Below are positions 1 to 6,463 of a stretch of DNA of 64,000 nucleotides, in pieces. Position 1 is the stretch's first letter, and every line of letters starts with the position of its first letter. The position numbers and the translations under genes were made by a program. Location: NCBI GenBank assembly GCA_964563755.1, contig CAZLYC010000008.1, positions 1-64,000 on the forward strand. The letters are read 5' to 3'. This DNA comes from JABMQF01 sp964563755. GTDB lineage: Archaea > Nanobdellota > Nanobdellia > Woesearchaeales > UBA11576. Under the pieces are notes generated by a model. The model did no database searches, was not told the origin of the DNA, and was given only the letters and a program-made list of their open reading frames with translations.

Positions 1-462
1 CACGTCCCGAAGAACACATCGTTATACAAAACGCGGGAGTGCGAACTGAACTCAATAGAGGCTGTGATGAAGGAATTACTTCGCTACGACTCACATTACA
101 GCATAAAGGATTGCGCTCTATTCGCGAGCGAAGATGCTGACACGGAAGGGCTCGTGCGAAAAAGAGATGAGAAGCCATATATCGTAGCAGGATACTTGCC
201 TTGTCACTATTTCACATACCAATATAAGGATATTGAGGACAACACCATCTACAACTATGTGAATGTTTGGGAAGCATACATCTGCGAAAAAAAAGATATC
301 GAAGATGCTGTCAGACGGCTTATCCGAACTGGCGCCAAGCCGACAGAGATATACGCAGGGATAGAATACGACGTGATGCCTCTGCTTAAAAAAGCGAAGC
401 AAGACATCGAAGACGACAAAGTAAAGGAAGTGCTTGGAAGACTGAATAAAGCAGGCACTTGA
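1..462 (+). CDS. Hypothetical protein, 5' end outside window or start undecided
   Basis: I do not recognise this protein. The frame is open from the first base of the window with no stop before GTG 64 or ATG 67, so the gene may be cut by the window edge. The visible part is soluble, with an alternating charged helical C-terminal half (residues about 75-130 counted from position 64) and a Tyr-rich middle (HYFTYQYKDIEDN). No membrane segment or known catalytic motif was seen. A tRNA gene on the opposite strand follows 27 nt after the stop. Confidence 0.55.
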   Translation, partial: HVPKNTSLYKTRECELNSIEAVMKELLRYDSHYSIKDCALFASEDADTEGLVRKRDEKPYIVAGYLPCHYFTYQYKDIEDNTIYNYVNVWEAYICEKKDIEDAVRRLIRTGAKPTEIYAGIEYDVMPLLKKAKQDIEDDKVKEVLGRLNKAGT

Positions 463-489
463 TGGCGTGTTAACAGGCAAGACAGTTAA

Positions 490-562
490 TGAGGCTGCGA
501 GGATTTGAACCCCGGCCAGGCGGCCCCGAACCGCCGATCATACCAAGCTAGACTACAGCCCC
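490..562 (-). tRNA. tRNA-Pro (anticodon CGG)
   Basis: Read on the minus strand, the acceptor strands GGGGCTG and CAGCCTC pair over 7 bp (one G-U). The anticodon stem GGCGG/CCGCC closes the loop TTCGGGG, which gives anticodon CGG with G37. The T arm CGGGG-TTCAAAT-CCTCG is standard. The D arm is short, and D-loop GG is present. Discriminator A lies at 490 and CCA is not encoded. No intron is seen. Confidence 0.93.
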
Positions 563-606
563 TTTGATAAAAATATTTCATCTATGACATTCGGGAACAT
601 AATCAT

Positions 607-909
607 TTAATCTTTTAACAATTTGTGGAGGTCTGATTTCTCCATAGGACAGCTGTTGATATCTATGCTCCCATCAGCTGTTATTGATATGCCTTTGCAT
701 CCGTCAGGGCAGTTATCTTTGCACAGGCGTTCTATATCTGACACGTTGCTGGCATAACTCTCATTGAACCTTTCAGCGTGCTTGTCCATCCAGTCCAAAG
801 TTGCCTCTTCCCAGTCAACTTTTTTATGTCTTTTCTGGCTTAAGTAATACTTGTGTTCGTCTATCTCCTTGAATTGCAAGGTCATGTATGCTATTGCTAC
901 TCTTGCCAT
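607..909 (-). CDS. Small Cys-containing hypothetical protein
   Basis: This is a 100-residue soluble protein of unknown function. The C-terminal half contains four cysteines, three of them clustered in CKDNCPDGC and one near the end in NSCPME, which could bind a metal such as zinc (inference). The N-terminal part is helical and charged. It stands alone between the two tRNA genes. The start ATG at 909 is preceded on the minus strand by a GGGAGGTAA-like purine stretch, which would serve as a ribosome binding site. No family was recognised. Confidence 0.6.
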   Translation of the reverse strand: MARVAIAYMTLQFKEIDEHKYYLSQKRHKKVDWEEATLDWMDKHAERFNESYASNVSDIERLCKDNCPDGCKGISITADGSIDINSCPMEKSDLHKLLKD

Positions 910-953
910 GTCAATTTACCTCCCAACACCTAAATATAGTTTTTTCGTTTTAA

Positions 954-1119
954 TGGACGCTGCGGGAGTCGCACCCGCGGCCTTTCCCGCGCTCGATGGA
1001 ATGCATCCGATTTAACGACCATCGGAAGGCTTTGCGAAGCAAATGCCTTCCTTATGCTTGCGTATCAAATGCGCGTAACCATTTGCGAGGGGAACGCTCT
1101 ACTACTGAGCTAAGCGCCC
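954..1119 (-). tRNA. tRNA-Ala (anticodon CGC) with 94-nt intron
   Basis: On the minus strand the acceptor GGGCGCT pairs with AGCGTCC and contains the G3-U70 pair that defines alanine identity. The anticodon stem TTCCC/GGGAA encloses CTCGCA..C, which gives anticodon CGC. The coding sequence is interrupted after position 37 by an intron at 990-1083. The splice site forms a canonical archaeal bulge-helix-bulge: ATGG/CCAT helix, CA^A bulge, CTCG/CGAG central helix, CG^C bulge. The mature tRNA is 72 nt including discriminator A; CCA is not encoded. Confidence 0.95.
990..1083 (-). other. Archaeal tRNA intron (bulge-helix-bulge type)
   Basis: This 94-nt intron lies between positions 37 and 38 of tRNA-Ala(CGC). 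Both cut sites sit in 3-nt bulges around a 4-bp central helix, the form cut by archaeal tRNA endonuclease EndA. The intron also contains a strong internal hairpin built from GGAAGGC and GCCTTCC. It is too short for a homing endonuclease. Confidence 0.9.
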
Positions 1120-1171
1120 GTATACTGCCTATTAGTTGACATGAAAATTCAGAAGGTATATTTAAATTTAG

Positions 1172-1402
1172 TCACTTGTGGTGATGTTTTACAGGTTGCT
1201 TATAGTTGCCTTTTGCCTGCTTTACAGCCAGTGTGGCGAAGAATGCGAACATCGCAGCAATCAATATTATCATGAAGAATAAGACTGCTGCGGCGATTAT
1301 GAACACTTTCCTTTCGGTAAGGATTCCAAGGACTCCTATTATTATAAGGAAGAAACCAAGTATCTCTGCAGTTATCAGTGTGTGTCTTGCTTTTTCTCTC
1401 AT
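1172..1402 (-). CDS. Small two-helix membrane protein
   Basis: This 76-residue protein has two hydrophobic helices (about residues 10-28 and 33-60) and a basic, His-rich tail (VKHHHK). The function is unknown. The start ATG at 1402 lies immediately after the stop codon of the double-HTH gene, so the two are almost certainly cotranscribed. That arrangement makes a link between the regulator and membrane stress or sensing possible, but nothing in the sequence proves it. Confidence 0.65.
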   Translation of the reverse strand: MREKARHTLITAEILGFFLIIIGVLGILTERKVFIIAAAVLFFMIILIAAMFAFFATLAVKQAKGNYKQPVKHHHK

Positions 1403-1403
1403 T

Positions 1404-2039
1404 TTATTTCAGTCCAAGGACTTTGAGTTTCCTGTGAAGTGTCTCATATCTTAGCCCTATTTTCTTTGCTGTTACAGTGACGTTTCCATCGTTCTCTGCA
1501 AGGACTTTCTTAAGGTATTCTTTCTCAAATTCCTCTTCTGCGTCTTTAAGCGTGATTGTTTTTTCAGGCAGGTCATCAAGTATGCCTTTTGATACTGAGT
1601 CTACGTTCTTGTAGACTTCTGCCATCCTGTCAGGGTGTATTACTCTTTTGTAATGCTCAAGGACATCCTCTATCACGTTACCGACAGCTTTCTGTTTTAT
1701 CTGGTATGGCTTTATCATCTCTTCTCTTATCTTTGCGACGTCTATGCCTGCGTCTTTCACATGTCGGTGTATGCTTCTCCTGTCGACGCCTGCCCTTTTT
1801 GCGACCTCAGAGATGTTGCCATAAGTAACTCTTAGGAGCCTTGACAGGAACTGGTGCTTGAACCTCTTCTTTGCCTGCTTGAAATTCAGCTTTGTGTCGA
1901 TGTTTATCTGTAAGAGAGGGCTCTTCTCGAGCTTTTCAGAAATATCTTTGTTCAGTTCATCTATGCTGACGCCAAGTATCGGCTTTATGGCATCATCGAC
2001 TATCTGTTCAACGCTCTTTTTCTTGCCTTCTTCTTGCAT
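1404..2039 (-). CDS. DNA-binding protein with two Fis-type HTH domains
   Basis: This 211-residue protein is predicted to bind DNA. The C-terminal 45 residues (DAEEEFEKEYLKKVLAE..GNVTVTAKKIGL..ETLHRKLKVLGL) match the Fis/NtrC-type helix-turn-helix. A second, similar unit lies at about residues 55-97 (FKHQFLSRLLRVTYGNISEVAKRAGVDRRS). No receiver or AAA+ domain is present, unlike bacterial NtrC proteins. A TATA box at about 2060-2070 lies 25 nt before ATG 2039, which suggests a leaderless mRNA. The small membrane protein gene follows directly. Fis-like domains occur sporadically in archaea; the target is unknown. Confidence 0.75.
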   Translation of the reverse strand: MQEEGKKKSVEQIVDDAIKPILGVSIDELNKDISEKLEKSPLLQINIDTKLNFKQAKKRFKHQFLSRLLRVTYGNISEVAKRAGVDRRSIHRHVKDAGIDVAKIREEMIKPYQIKQKAVGNVIEDVLEHYKRVIHPDRMAEVYKNVDSVSKGILDDLPEKTITLKDAEEEFEKEYLKKVLAENDGNVTVTAKKIGLRYETLHRKLKVLGLK

Positions 2040-2082
2040 GTAGAAACAGTACTTTTTATGGTTTATAAAGGTTTTGTGGGTT

Positions 2083-2628
2083 CTACCTTGCGAAGTTGAT
2101 GAACACGAAAGTGAATCCTAGAACTATGACTATGAATATCATTCCAAGCGCCTGGCTTGTGAAGAGAGGAGCAAAGTTTATCTCGACCGGCTCCTGCGCA
2201 GGAGTCATCGCGTCAGCTATTGAGACGCTCTTGTCATCCAATAGTTTATCTCCGTAGACAGTGCTGACAGCAAAAGCGATTATGCAGAATACTGCTATTA
2301 CTAGCGCTGTCCTTAGTGGGCCGACTTTCTTCATTGCAGGCCATATTGCTTTCTCAGGCATCCCGAAACAGTATAGTGCTGTGCCTAGCAGCACAAGGAA
2401 AAGTACAAGTACTGCGAGGAAAGGTATTGCTATGCTCAGTATCTTTAGCAGCGAAGTGTATGCTACAAGGAAAACCGCTATCGCGATGAGTATCGGCGTT
2501 ATGTATGTCGATCTGTCTCCTTCTTTGAACCAGTTCCTTTTTTCAAATACTGTTTTTAGTACAACTAGGACTACAACGAGCGCAAGGAAAAGCGCTATCG
2601 GGTTGTTGCTGAAAAAAAATGTTGGCAT
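2083..2628 (-). CDS. Integral membrane protein, unknown
   Basis: This 181-residue protein has about five hydrophobic segments: residues 8-26, 43-62, 66-90, 106-125 and 157-178. A hydrophilic loop (about 126-155, KLLDDKSVSIADAMTPAQEP) probably faces one side of the membrane. The N-terminal residues MPTFFFSNN are uncharged. No transporter or enzyme signature was recognised. The upstream TATA-like sequence (CTATAAATA on the minus strand) sits 25-35 nt before the ATG. Confidence 0.65.
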   Translation of the reverse strand: MPTFFFSNNPIALFLALVVVLVVLKTVFEKRNWFKEGDRSTYITPILIAIAVFLVAYTSLLKILSIAIPFLAVLVLFLVLLGTALYCFGMPEKAIWPAMKKVGPLRTALVIAVFCIIAFAVSTVYGDKLLDDKSVSIADAMTPAQEPVEINFAPLFTSQALGMIFIVIVLGFTFVFINFAR

Positions 2629-2684
2629 AGTGAAAAAGTTTGGTTTTTCTGATATTTATAGCTATCGACATGTAACTACCTAAA

Positions 2685-2712
2685 AGTGACTAAAAAACGA
2701 AACATTTATATA
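2685..2712 (+). promoter_or_regulatory. Extended promoter, AGTGAC + CGAAA + TATA
   Basis: AGTGAC at 2685-2690 is followed by an A-rich stretch with ACGAAA and by TTTATATA at 2705-2712, with 20 nt between the starts of AGTGAC and TATA. The expected transcription start is near 2735. This places the first in-frame ATG (2712) inside the TATA box and supports ATG 2751 as the true taw3 start. Confidence 0.6.
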
Positions 2713-2750
2713 TGGTTAAATATATAAGTCAGCCGGATGAGTTCTTGTTC

Positions 2751-3317
2751 ATGACCTTTGACCACGACAAGAAGGTGTTTCTAGGTAAGGCAGACAAGTC
2801 TACAAAAGGCAGCATAGATGATGAGATAAAGCCTCTTTGCGACATGATAAATTCTCTTGATGATTATTACACTACCTCTTCATGCGCAGGAAGGGCTATG
2901 CTGATTAAGATGCCTGCTTCAGGCAAGAAGAATGAGGCAGAGTGGCTATTCGTGTCGCATGACAAGACTGATTCCAAACAGCTTATTTCAGCTCTTTCCT
3001 CCGTTCCAGAAGATTCTGTCTGGTTCCGTTATGAGCCGTTCATACTTCATGTCGCTGCAAGGACTGTAGAGCATGCAGTGAAGCTCTTGAATCTTGTGCA
3101 CGACCTAGGCATAAAGCGAGCAGGAATAATTTCAATATCCAACAAGATTGTGCTTGAGATAATCGGAAATGAACACATAGATGCGATAGTATCCAAGCAA
3201 GGAAAGATGCTGGTGGACGATAATTACATCAATATCCTTGTCGATGATGCTAACAAGAAGAGGGATAGGAATTTAGAGAACATGAACAGGTTATGCGAAG
3301 CGATAAAGAAACTGTAA
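2751..3317 (+). CDS. taw3: tRNA wybutosine-synthesizing protein Taw3 (TYW3 family)
   Basis: Taw3/TYW3 methylates the tricyclic wyosine intermediate at G37 of tRNA-Phe using S-adenosylmethionine. The hallmark YYTTSSCAGR lies at residues about 39-48 and is followed by a long alpha/beta body (ISISNKIVLEIIGNE). I place the start at ATG 2751: the family begins close to the FDxxKxxFLxKxDKSxKGSID block, a GGATGA purine stretch precedes it, and the ATG at 2712 overlaps the TATA box. The length from 2751 is 188 residues, close to the family norm. Its 3' end is tail to tail with the HDAC-family gene, with no gap. Confidence 0.88.
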   Translation: MTFDHDKKVFLGKADKSTKGSIDDEIKPLCDMINSLDDYYTTSSCAGRAMLIKMPASGKKNEAEWLFVSHDKTDSKQLISALSSVPEDSVWFRYEPFILHVAARTVEHAVKLLNLVHDLGIKRAGIISISNKIVLEIIGNEHIDAIVSKQGKMLVDDNYINILVDDANKKRDRNLENMNRLCEAIKKL

Positions 3318-4340
3318 TCATCTTTTCTTTAGCTTTTTCTTATTGATTTGTTTTTTGCTGCTCTTTTGACTGGACTTTTTTGGTTTTTTAATTTTCTTTT
3401 TTAGTGCAGGCGCTATTTTTTTGACAGGTTCATTGATTTTAGTCTTTTTTTCATGCACTTCCTTGCCTATGAATGCTCCGACCCCTTCAACGACGCTGTC
3501 CGGGTCATATCCTCCTTCAAGCACGGCGAAGTAAGGTATCTCTTTTATCAGGTTTTTCAGCTCATGGACTGTTTTCTTTGTGAGATTGAGGCCGCAGCCT
3601 ATTGTGCTCTCATGTTTCTCTTTGTCTTTTGCAAAAGAGTCGAAGCCAGCAGATATTGCAATCACATTCGGCTTAAAGAAACCTATTATTTTTGTCAGTT
3701 CATTTTTCATGAGCGAGATGTATTCTTCCTCACTAGTCCCTTTCAGAACATATACGTTACGCACATTGCCTTCATCTATGCATGCGCCGGGGAACAGTCC
3801 TTCTTGGTTTATTGAGAAATAGAACAGCTTGTTTCCAAATTCCTTGTTGAACTTTGTCACGCAGTCGCCTGTGCCGTCTCCCCTGTGTATGTCCATGTCA
3901 AATATCAGGACTCTGTTGCCTTTCTCCGCCAGGTGAACTGCGGCGATAGCTATGTTGTTGAACACGCAGAACCCATTTGTCCATGAAGGATGCGCATGGT
4001 GCCCTGGAGGCCTGACAAGCGCGAAAGTGTTTTTCTTCTTTTTCGCGTTCTCTGCAGCAGTGATTGTCGCTCCGACAGCATAGCATGCTGCTTCATATGT
4101 CTCGCTGCAGGCATAGGTCTCTCCGGAATCGAGGAACACGGTTTTTTTCTCACCTGCTTTCTTCGATGCTTCCTTTACTTTGTGTATGTATTCAGGAGTG
4201 TGGACTTTTTTCAGATACTCTTCTCCGTTCTTCGCTTTCTCGAACTTGAAGAGCTTCATCGCTTTTCTTATTCGTTCAGGATTCTCAGGATGTCCTTCTA
4301 GGTCATGCTCGAGAAATATCTTATGGGATATTAGTATCAT
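3318..4340 (-). CDS. Histone deacetylase / acetoin utilization (AcuC) family hydrolase with Lys-rich tail
   Basis: This zinc amidohydrolase is predicted to remove acyl groups from lysine or polyamines. Visible active-site parts are RPPGHHAH (H114, H115), DMDIHRGDGT (zinc ligands D150 and H152; the usual second His is Arg153, which is not a ligand), GFDSF (zinc ligand D234) and EGGYD (catalytic-type Y278). The core of about 290 residues is followed by a tail of about 45 residues made almost only of Lys, Ser, Pro and Gln. A TATA-like TATTTAAATA at about 4360-4370 suggests a leaderless mRNA. The substrate (histone, Alba-like protein or small molecule) cannot be told from sequence. Confidence 0.88.
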   Translation of the reverse strand: MILISHKIFLEHDLEGHPENPERIRKAMKLFKFEKAKNGEEYLKKVHTPEYIHKVKEASKKAGEKKTVFLDSGETYACSETYEAACYAVGATITAAENAKKKKNTFALVRPPGHHAHPSWTNGFCVFNNIAIAAVHLAEKGNRVLIFDMDIHRGDGTGDCVTKFNKEFGNKLFYFSINQEGLFPGACIDEGNVRNVYVLKGTSEEEYISLMKNELTKIIGFFKPNVIAISAGFDSFAKDKEKHESTIGCGLNLTKKTVHELKNLIKEIPYFAVLEGGYDPDSVVEGVGAFIGKEVHEKKTKINEPVKKIAPALKKKIKKPKKSSQKSSKKQINKKKLKKR

Positions 4341-4393
4341 CTGTCGCCCTCTTTTGGATAATATTTAAATAGATATATTCATTTTTAAACTTT

Positions 4394-4786
4394 ATGGACG
4401 CAATAGCTGCTCTGGCAAGCATTTTCGCATCTTTCATATTTGTCAGAGGATTACATTTCATATTCTTTCCTAAGAATTCAAGGAAGCTTAACAAGGATAT
4501 ATTGAACAGGCCGAAGCTGCATTACCGGATCATTGCTGTTCCTGCGATACTGCTTTCGCTGGTTGTTTTCTTCTTCATACTCCAGAAGGTCGCGTTCATC
4601 GATATTTTTGTCATCCTTTTCGGATTGCTTTTCTTCACAGTCGGATGGGCATTGCTTGTTGCCCCAGAAGCATGCAAGACAATGTGGCTTGCCTACCTGT
4701 CAAAGTCTGATCGTTTTGTTTTCTGGATGGGCGTCTTCCACATCTTCGCGGCGGCTGTAATAATCGCTGCGACCATACTGAACTGA
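4394..4786 (+). CDS. Four-helix membrane protein, unknown
   Basis: This 130-residue protein has about four membrane segments, at residues 3-25, 45-67, 70-90 and 105-128. A short cytoplasmic basic loop (FPKNSRKLNKDILNRPK) follows the first helix. The gene is divergent from the HDAC-family gene, and both share the AT-rich 4341-4393 spacer with TATA-like sequences. The stop lies 7 nt before the end of the convergent dph2-like gene. No family was recognised. Confidence 0.65.
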   Translation: MDAIAALASIFASFIFVRGLHFIFFPKNSRKLNKDILNRPKLHYRIIAVPAILLSLVVFFFILQKVAFIDIFVILFGLLFFTVGWALLVAPEACKTMWLAYLSKSDRFVFWMGVFHIFAAAVIIAATILN

Positions 4787-4793
4787 CTGCTGT

Positions 4794-5429
4794 TCAATCA
4801 AGAAGGTCTTCTATGTTAAGCACGTTTATGTCTTCCATTATCCGGGGGCACATCGTGTTCACCCAGCACTCGACAAATGGAAAGTTTTCCAATTCTGAGA
4901 AATTCAGCGTGTCGCAGATGAAATGATAGAATCTCTTGTCAGGGTATCTTTTCTCGAGCTTCTTTATCCTGCTCGTCTCTGACTGCACGTTAAGCTGTCC
5001 TTTCTTTGTGCTTATCAGTACGCCTATGTTTTCTGCCGTGTGGAACTTAAGGAGCATCCCTTTCTTTTTCTTGCGTATCTTTTCTATGTCTGCTTCATCT
5101 ATCTTTTTAAGGTTCATGCCAATAGGATGTAGAGTGAAGACTGGTTTTGCTGTCTTTAATGCGACTTCTATAGGATGGAATTCACCTGTGCCGACATAGA
5201 GGTAAGCGTCAACATCACTTTTTATCTTCTCTGCGTTGCTCGCATCGCATCCGAGTATCTGTCCAGCGACAATCGCTTTTATCTCCTTCTTCCAGAGGAA
5301 ATCCACCATCTTCTTCATTTCGCCCAGGTATTGCACTGTCGTGACTATGCCTAGCTTTTTAGGTAACTGCTTTGTATCAAAGTCGATTTTCTTTATCTTG
5401 AGCTTGGCTTCGATGAAGAATTTTCTCAT
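4794..5429 (-). CDS. Dph2-like diphthamide biosynthesis protein, N-terminally short
   Basis: Dph2 uses a 4Fe-4S cluster and S-adenosylmethionine to transfer a 3-amino-3-carboxypropyl group to a histidine of elongation factor 2. Matches are the central AGQILGCDASNA (second cluster cysteine), the YVGTGEFHPIEVAL block and the C-terminal NTMCPRI (third cysteine). The family is about 330-350 residues; this protein has 211 from ATG 5429 and lacks the N-terminal domain with the first cluster cysteine. The start is supported by a TATA-like GTTTTATTAAT about 25 nt upstream (leaderless). A longer frame to 5492 would run into the structured repeat at 5483. The gene could be degenerate or a partner subunit. 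Confidence 0.72.
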   Translation of the reverse strand: MRKFFIEAKLKIKKIDFDTKQLPKKLGIVTTVQYLGEMKKMVDFLWKKEIKAIVAGQILGCDASNAEKIKSDVDAYLYVGTGEFHPIEVALKTAKPVFTLHPIGMNLKKIDEADIEKIRKKKKGMLLKFHTAENIGVLISTKKGQLNVQSETSRIKKLEKRYPDKRFYHFICDTLNFSELENFPFVECWVNTMCPRIMEDINVLNIEDLLD

Positions 5430-5482
5430 ATAGAAAAATAGCGAAGAAGGATTAATAAAACTTTTCTTTACAGAGATAATTG

Positions 5483-5577
5483 TGAACGCCACCTAGCGAG
5501 CATCAGATAATCTTTCTAAAACAATCGCAGTTGAGCAAACAATAATAGTTATATAAGCAATGCGAGCGTGGCGTTCA
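5483..5577 (+). ncRNA. Recurrent structured element, copy A
   Basis: The outer stem TGAACGCCAC (5483-5492) pairs perfectly with GTGGCGTTCA (5568-5577). A CTA bulge follows on the 5' side, then GCGAGCAT pairs with ATGCGAGC through tandem G.A mismatches. Inside is GCAGTTGAGCAAA, shared with copy B. The plus strand is favoured because the minus strand would give C.U mismatches. A TATA-like ATTAATAAA at about 5451-5459 lies about 27 nt before the element, and a T-rich tail follows. It sits between two minus-strand genes. Function unknown. Confidence 0.55.
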
Positions 5578-5593
5578 TGCGGCGTTATTTTAT

Positions 5594-6052
5594 TCACTTA
5601 TGATATTCCATCCCTGCGTTTATCATGAACGCTCGGTATATCTGTTCTATGAGTATCAGCCTTACCATCTGGTTCGTAAAAGTCATGCGTGAAAGGGAAA
5701 GCTTCATCCTGCATCTCTGAAGAACTTCGTCAGAAAGACCTAGCGCTCCTCCGCATATGAATGTCAGTTTCTTGTTCTGCATGACGAGACTTTTCATGTT
5801 CTCTGCGAACTCTTCAGAGCTCAATGTCTTGCCGCGTATCTCAAGCGCTACAGTGAAATCATCATCCACAATGCTAAGTATCCTCTCGCCTTCTTTTCTT
5901 TTTACAGACTCGGTGTCAGTGCCTGTTATCTTTTCGTCTTTGACTTCTATTATCTCGAGCTTCGTGAACCTATCAAGCCGCTTTATGTATTCTGCCATCG
6001 CTGAATTCAGCCATTCCTCTTTGGCCTTGCCTACGAATATTATGCGTATCAT
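5594..6052 (-). CDS. rlmH: 23S rRNA (pseudouridine-N3) methyltransferase RlmH family
   Basis: RlmH is a SPOUT-class (trefoil knot) methyltransferase that modifies a pseudouridine in helix 69 of large-subunit rRNA. Evidence is the S-adenosylmethionine site FICGGALGLSDEV (about residues 98-110), the LSLSRMTFTNQMVRLILIEQIYRAF block and the C-terminal GMEYHK, all typical of the family. At 152 residues it has the normal length. ATG 6052 gives the family N terminus MIRIIFVGK; a GTG at 6064 overlapping the upstream stop is the alternative. It is translationally coupled to the upstream helical protein gene. Confidence 0.88.
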   Translation of the reverse strand: MIRIIFVGKAKEEWLNSAMAEYIKRLDRFTKLEIIEVKDEKITGTDTESVKRKEGERILSIVDDDFTVALEIRGKTLSSEEFAENMKSLVMQNKKLTFICGGALGLSDEVLQRCRMKLSLSRMTFTNQMVRLILIEQIYRAFMINAGMEYHK

Positions 6053-6060
6053 AGAATCAG

Positions 6061-6369
6061 TCACTTGTTGAGGAAATTCTGCTTTATGAACTCTGCAATC
6101 TCAGGGTCGCCGCATTTCATGAGAAGTGCATAAGCCTCTTCATGCTTTCCAAGGAGCATCTTGCTTTCAGCGACTTTCTTTATCTGTTCAATCGGTAGAG
6201 GTCTTCCTGCTTTCTCCATGAATTCTATGGCTTTATCGTATTTCTGGTGGCGCATGAATATGTCTGCGACTTGTGAGTATATCTCTTTCTGTTGGAGTTC
6301 TGGGAACATTGAAAGATCAGGGTTTGCTCCCATCTCGGTTATCATCTTGGCTATTGGGTGTATTTCCAT
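6061..6369 (-). CDS. Small helical (TPR-like) protein
   Basis: This 102-residue, all-helical protein has pairs of helices resembling tetratricopeptide repeats (IFMRHQKYDKAIEFMEKAGRP and a second pair AESKMLLGKHEEAYALLMKCG). It probably mediates protein-protein contact, but its partner is unknown. ATG 6369 is chosen because a TATA-like CTATAAATAAAC lies about 25 nt upstream, giving a leaderless mRNA; the longer frame needs a TTG. The stop overlaps the rlmH start region, so the two genes form an operon. Confidence 0.65.
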   Translation of the reverse strand: MEIHPIAKMITEMGANPDLSMFPELQQKEIYSQVADIFMRHQKYDKAIEFMEKAGRPLPIEQIKKVAESKMLLGKHEEAYALLMKCGDPEIAEFIKQNFLNK

Positions 6370-6463
6370 ATCACTATGCAATGGTATATGGTTTATTTAT
6401 AGTTTTCCGCGCCTTTAAGGAAACCTTTTTAAATGAAAACGCCTTAGGCGAAGCAATTAAGAG

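Noticed and set aside
2712..2750. ATG 2712 as the taw3 start
   Set aside because: It lies within the TATA box TTTATATA and gives 13 extra residues before the conserved family start.
5430..5492. N-terminal extension of the Dph2-like frame to 5492
   Set aside because: The extra residues (MAFTIISVKKSFINPSSLFFY) have no match to the family, the frame start overlaps the structured element, and a TATA-like box fits a leaderless start at 5429.
5483..5577. Structured element as a canonical kink-turn or box C/D RNA
   Set aside because: The tandem G.A is separated from the 3-nt bulge by two base pairs, unlike a standard kink-turn, and no C box and D box pair is present in all copies.
5483..5577. Structured element as a transposon with terminal inverted repeats (MITE)
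   Set aside because: The terminal repeats differ between copies while pairing is kept, and no target-site duplication was seen.
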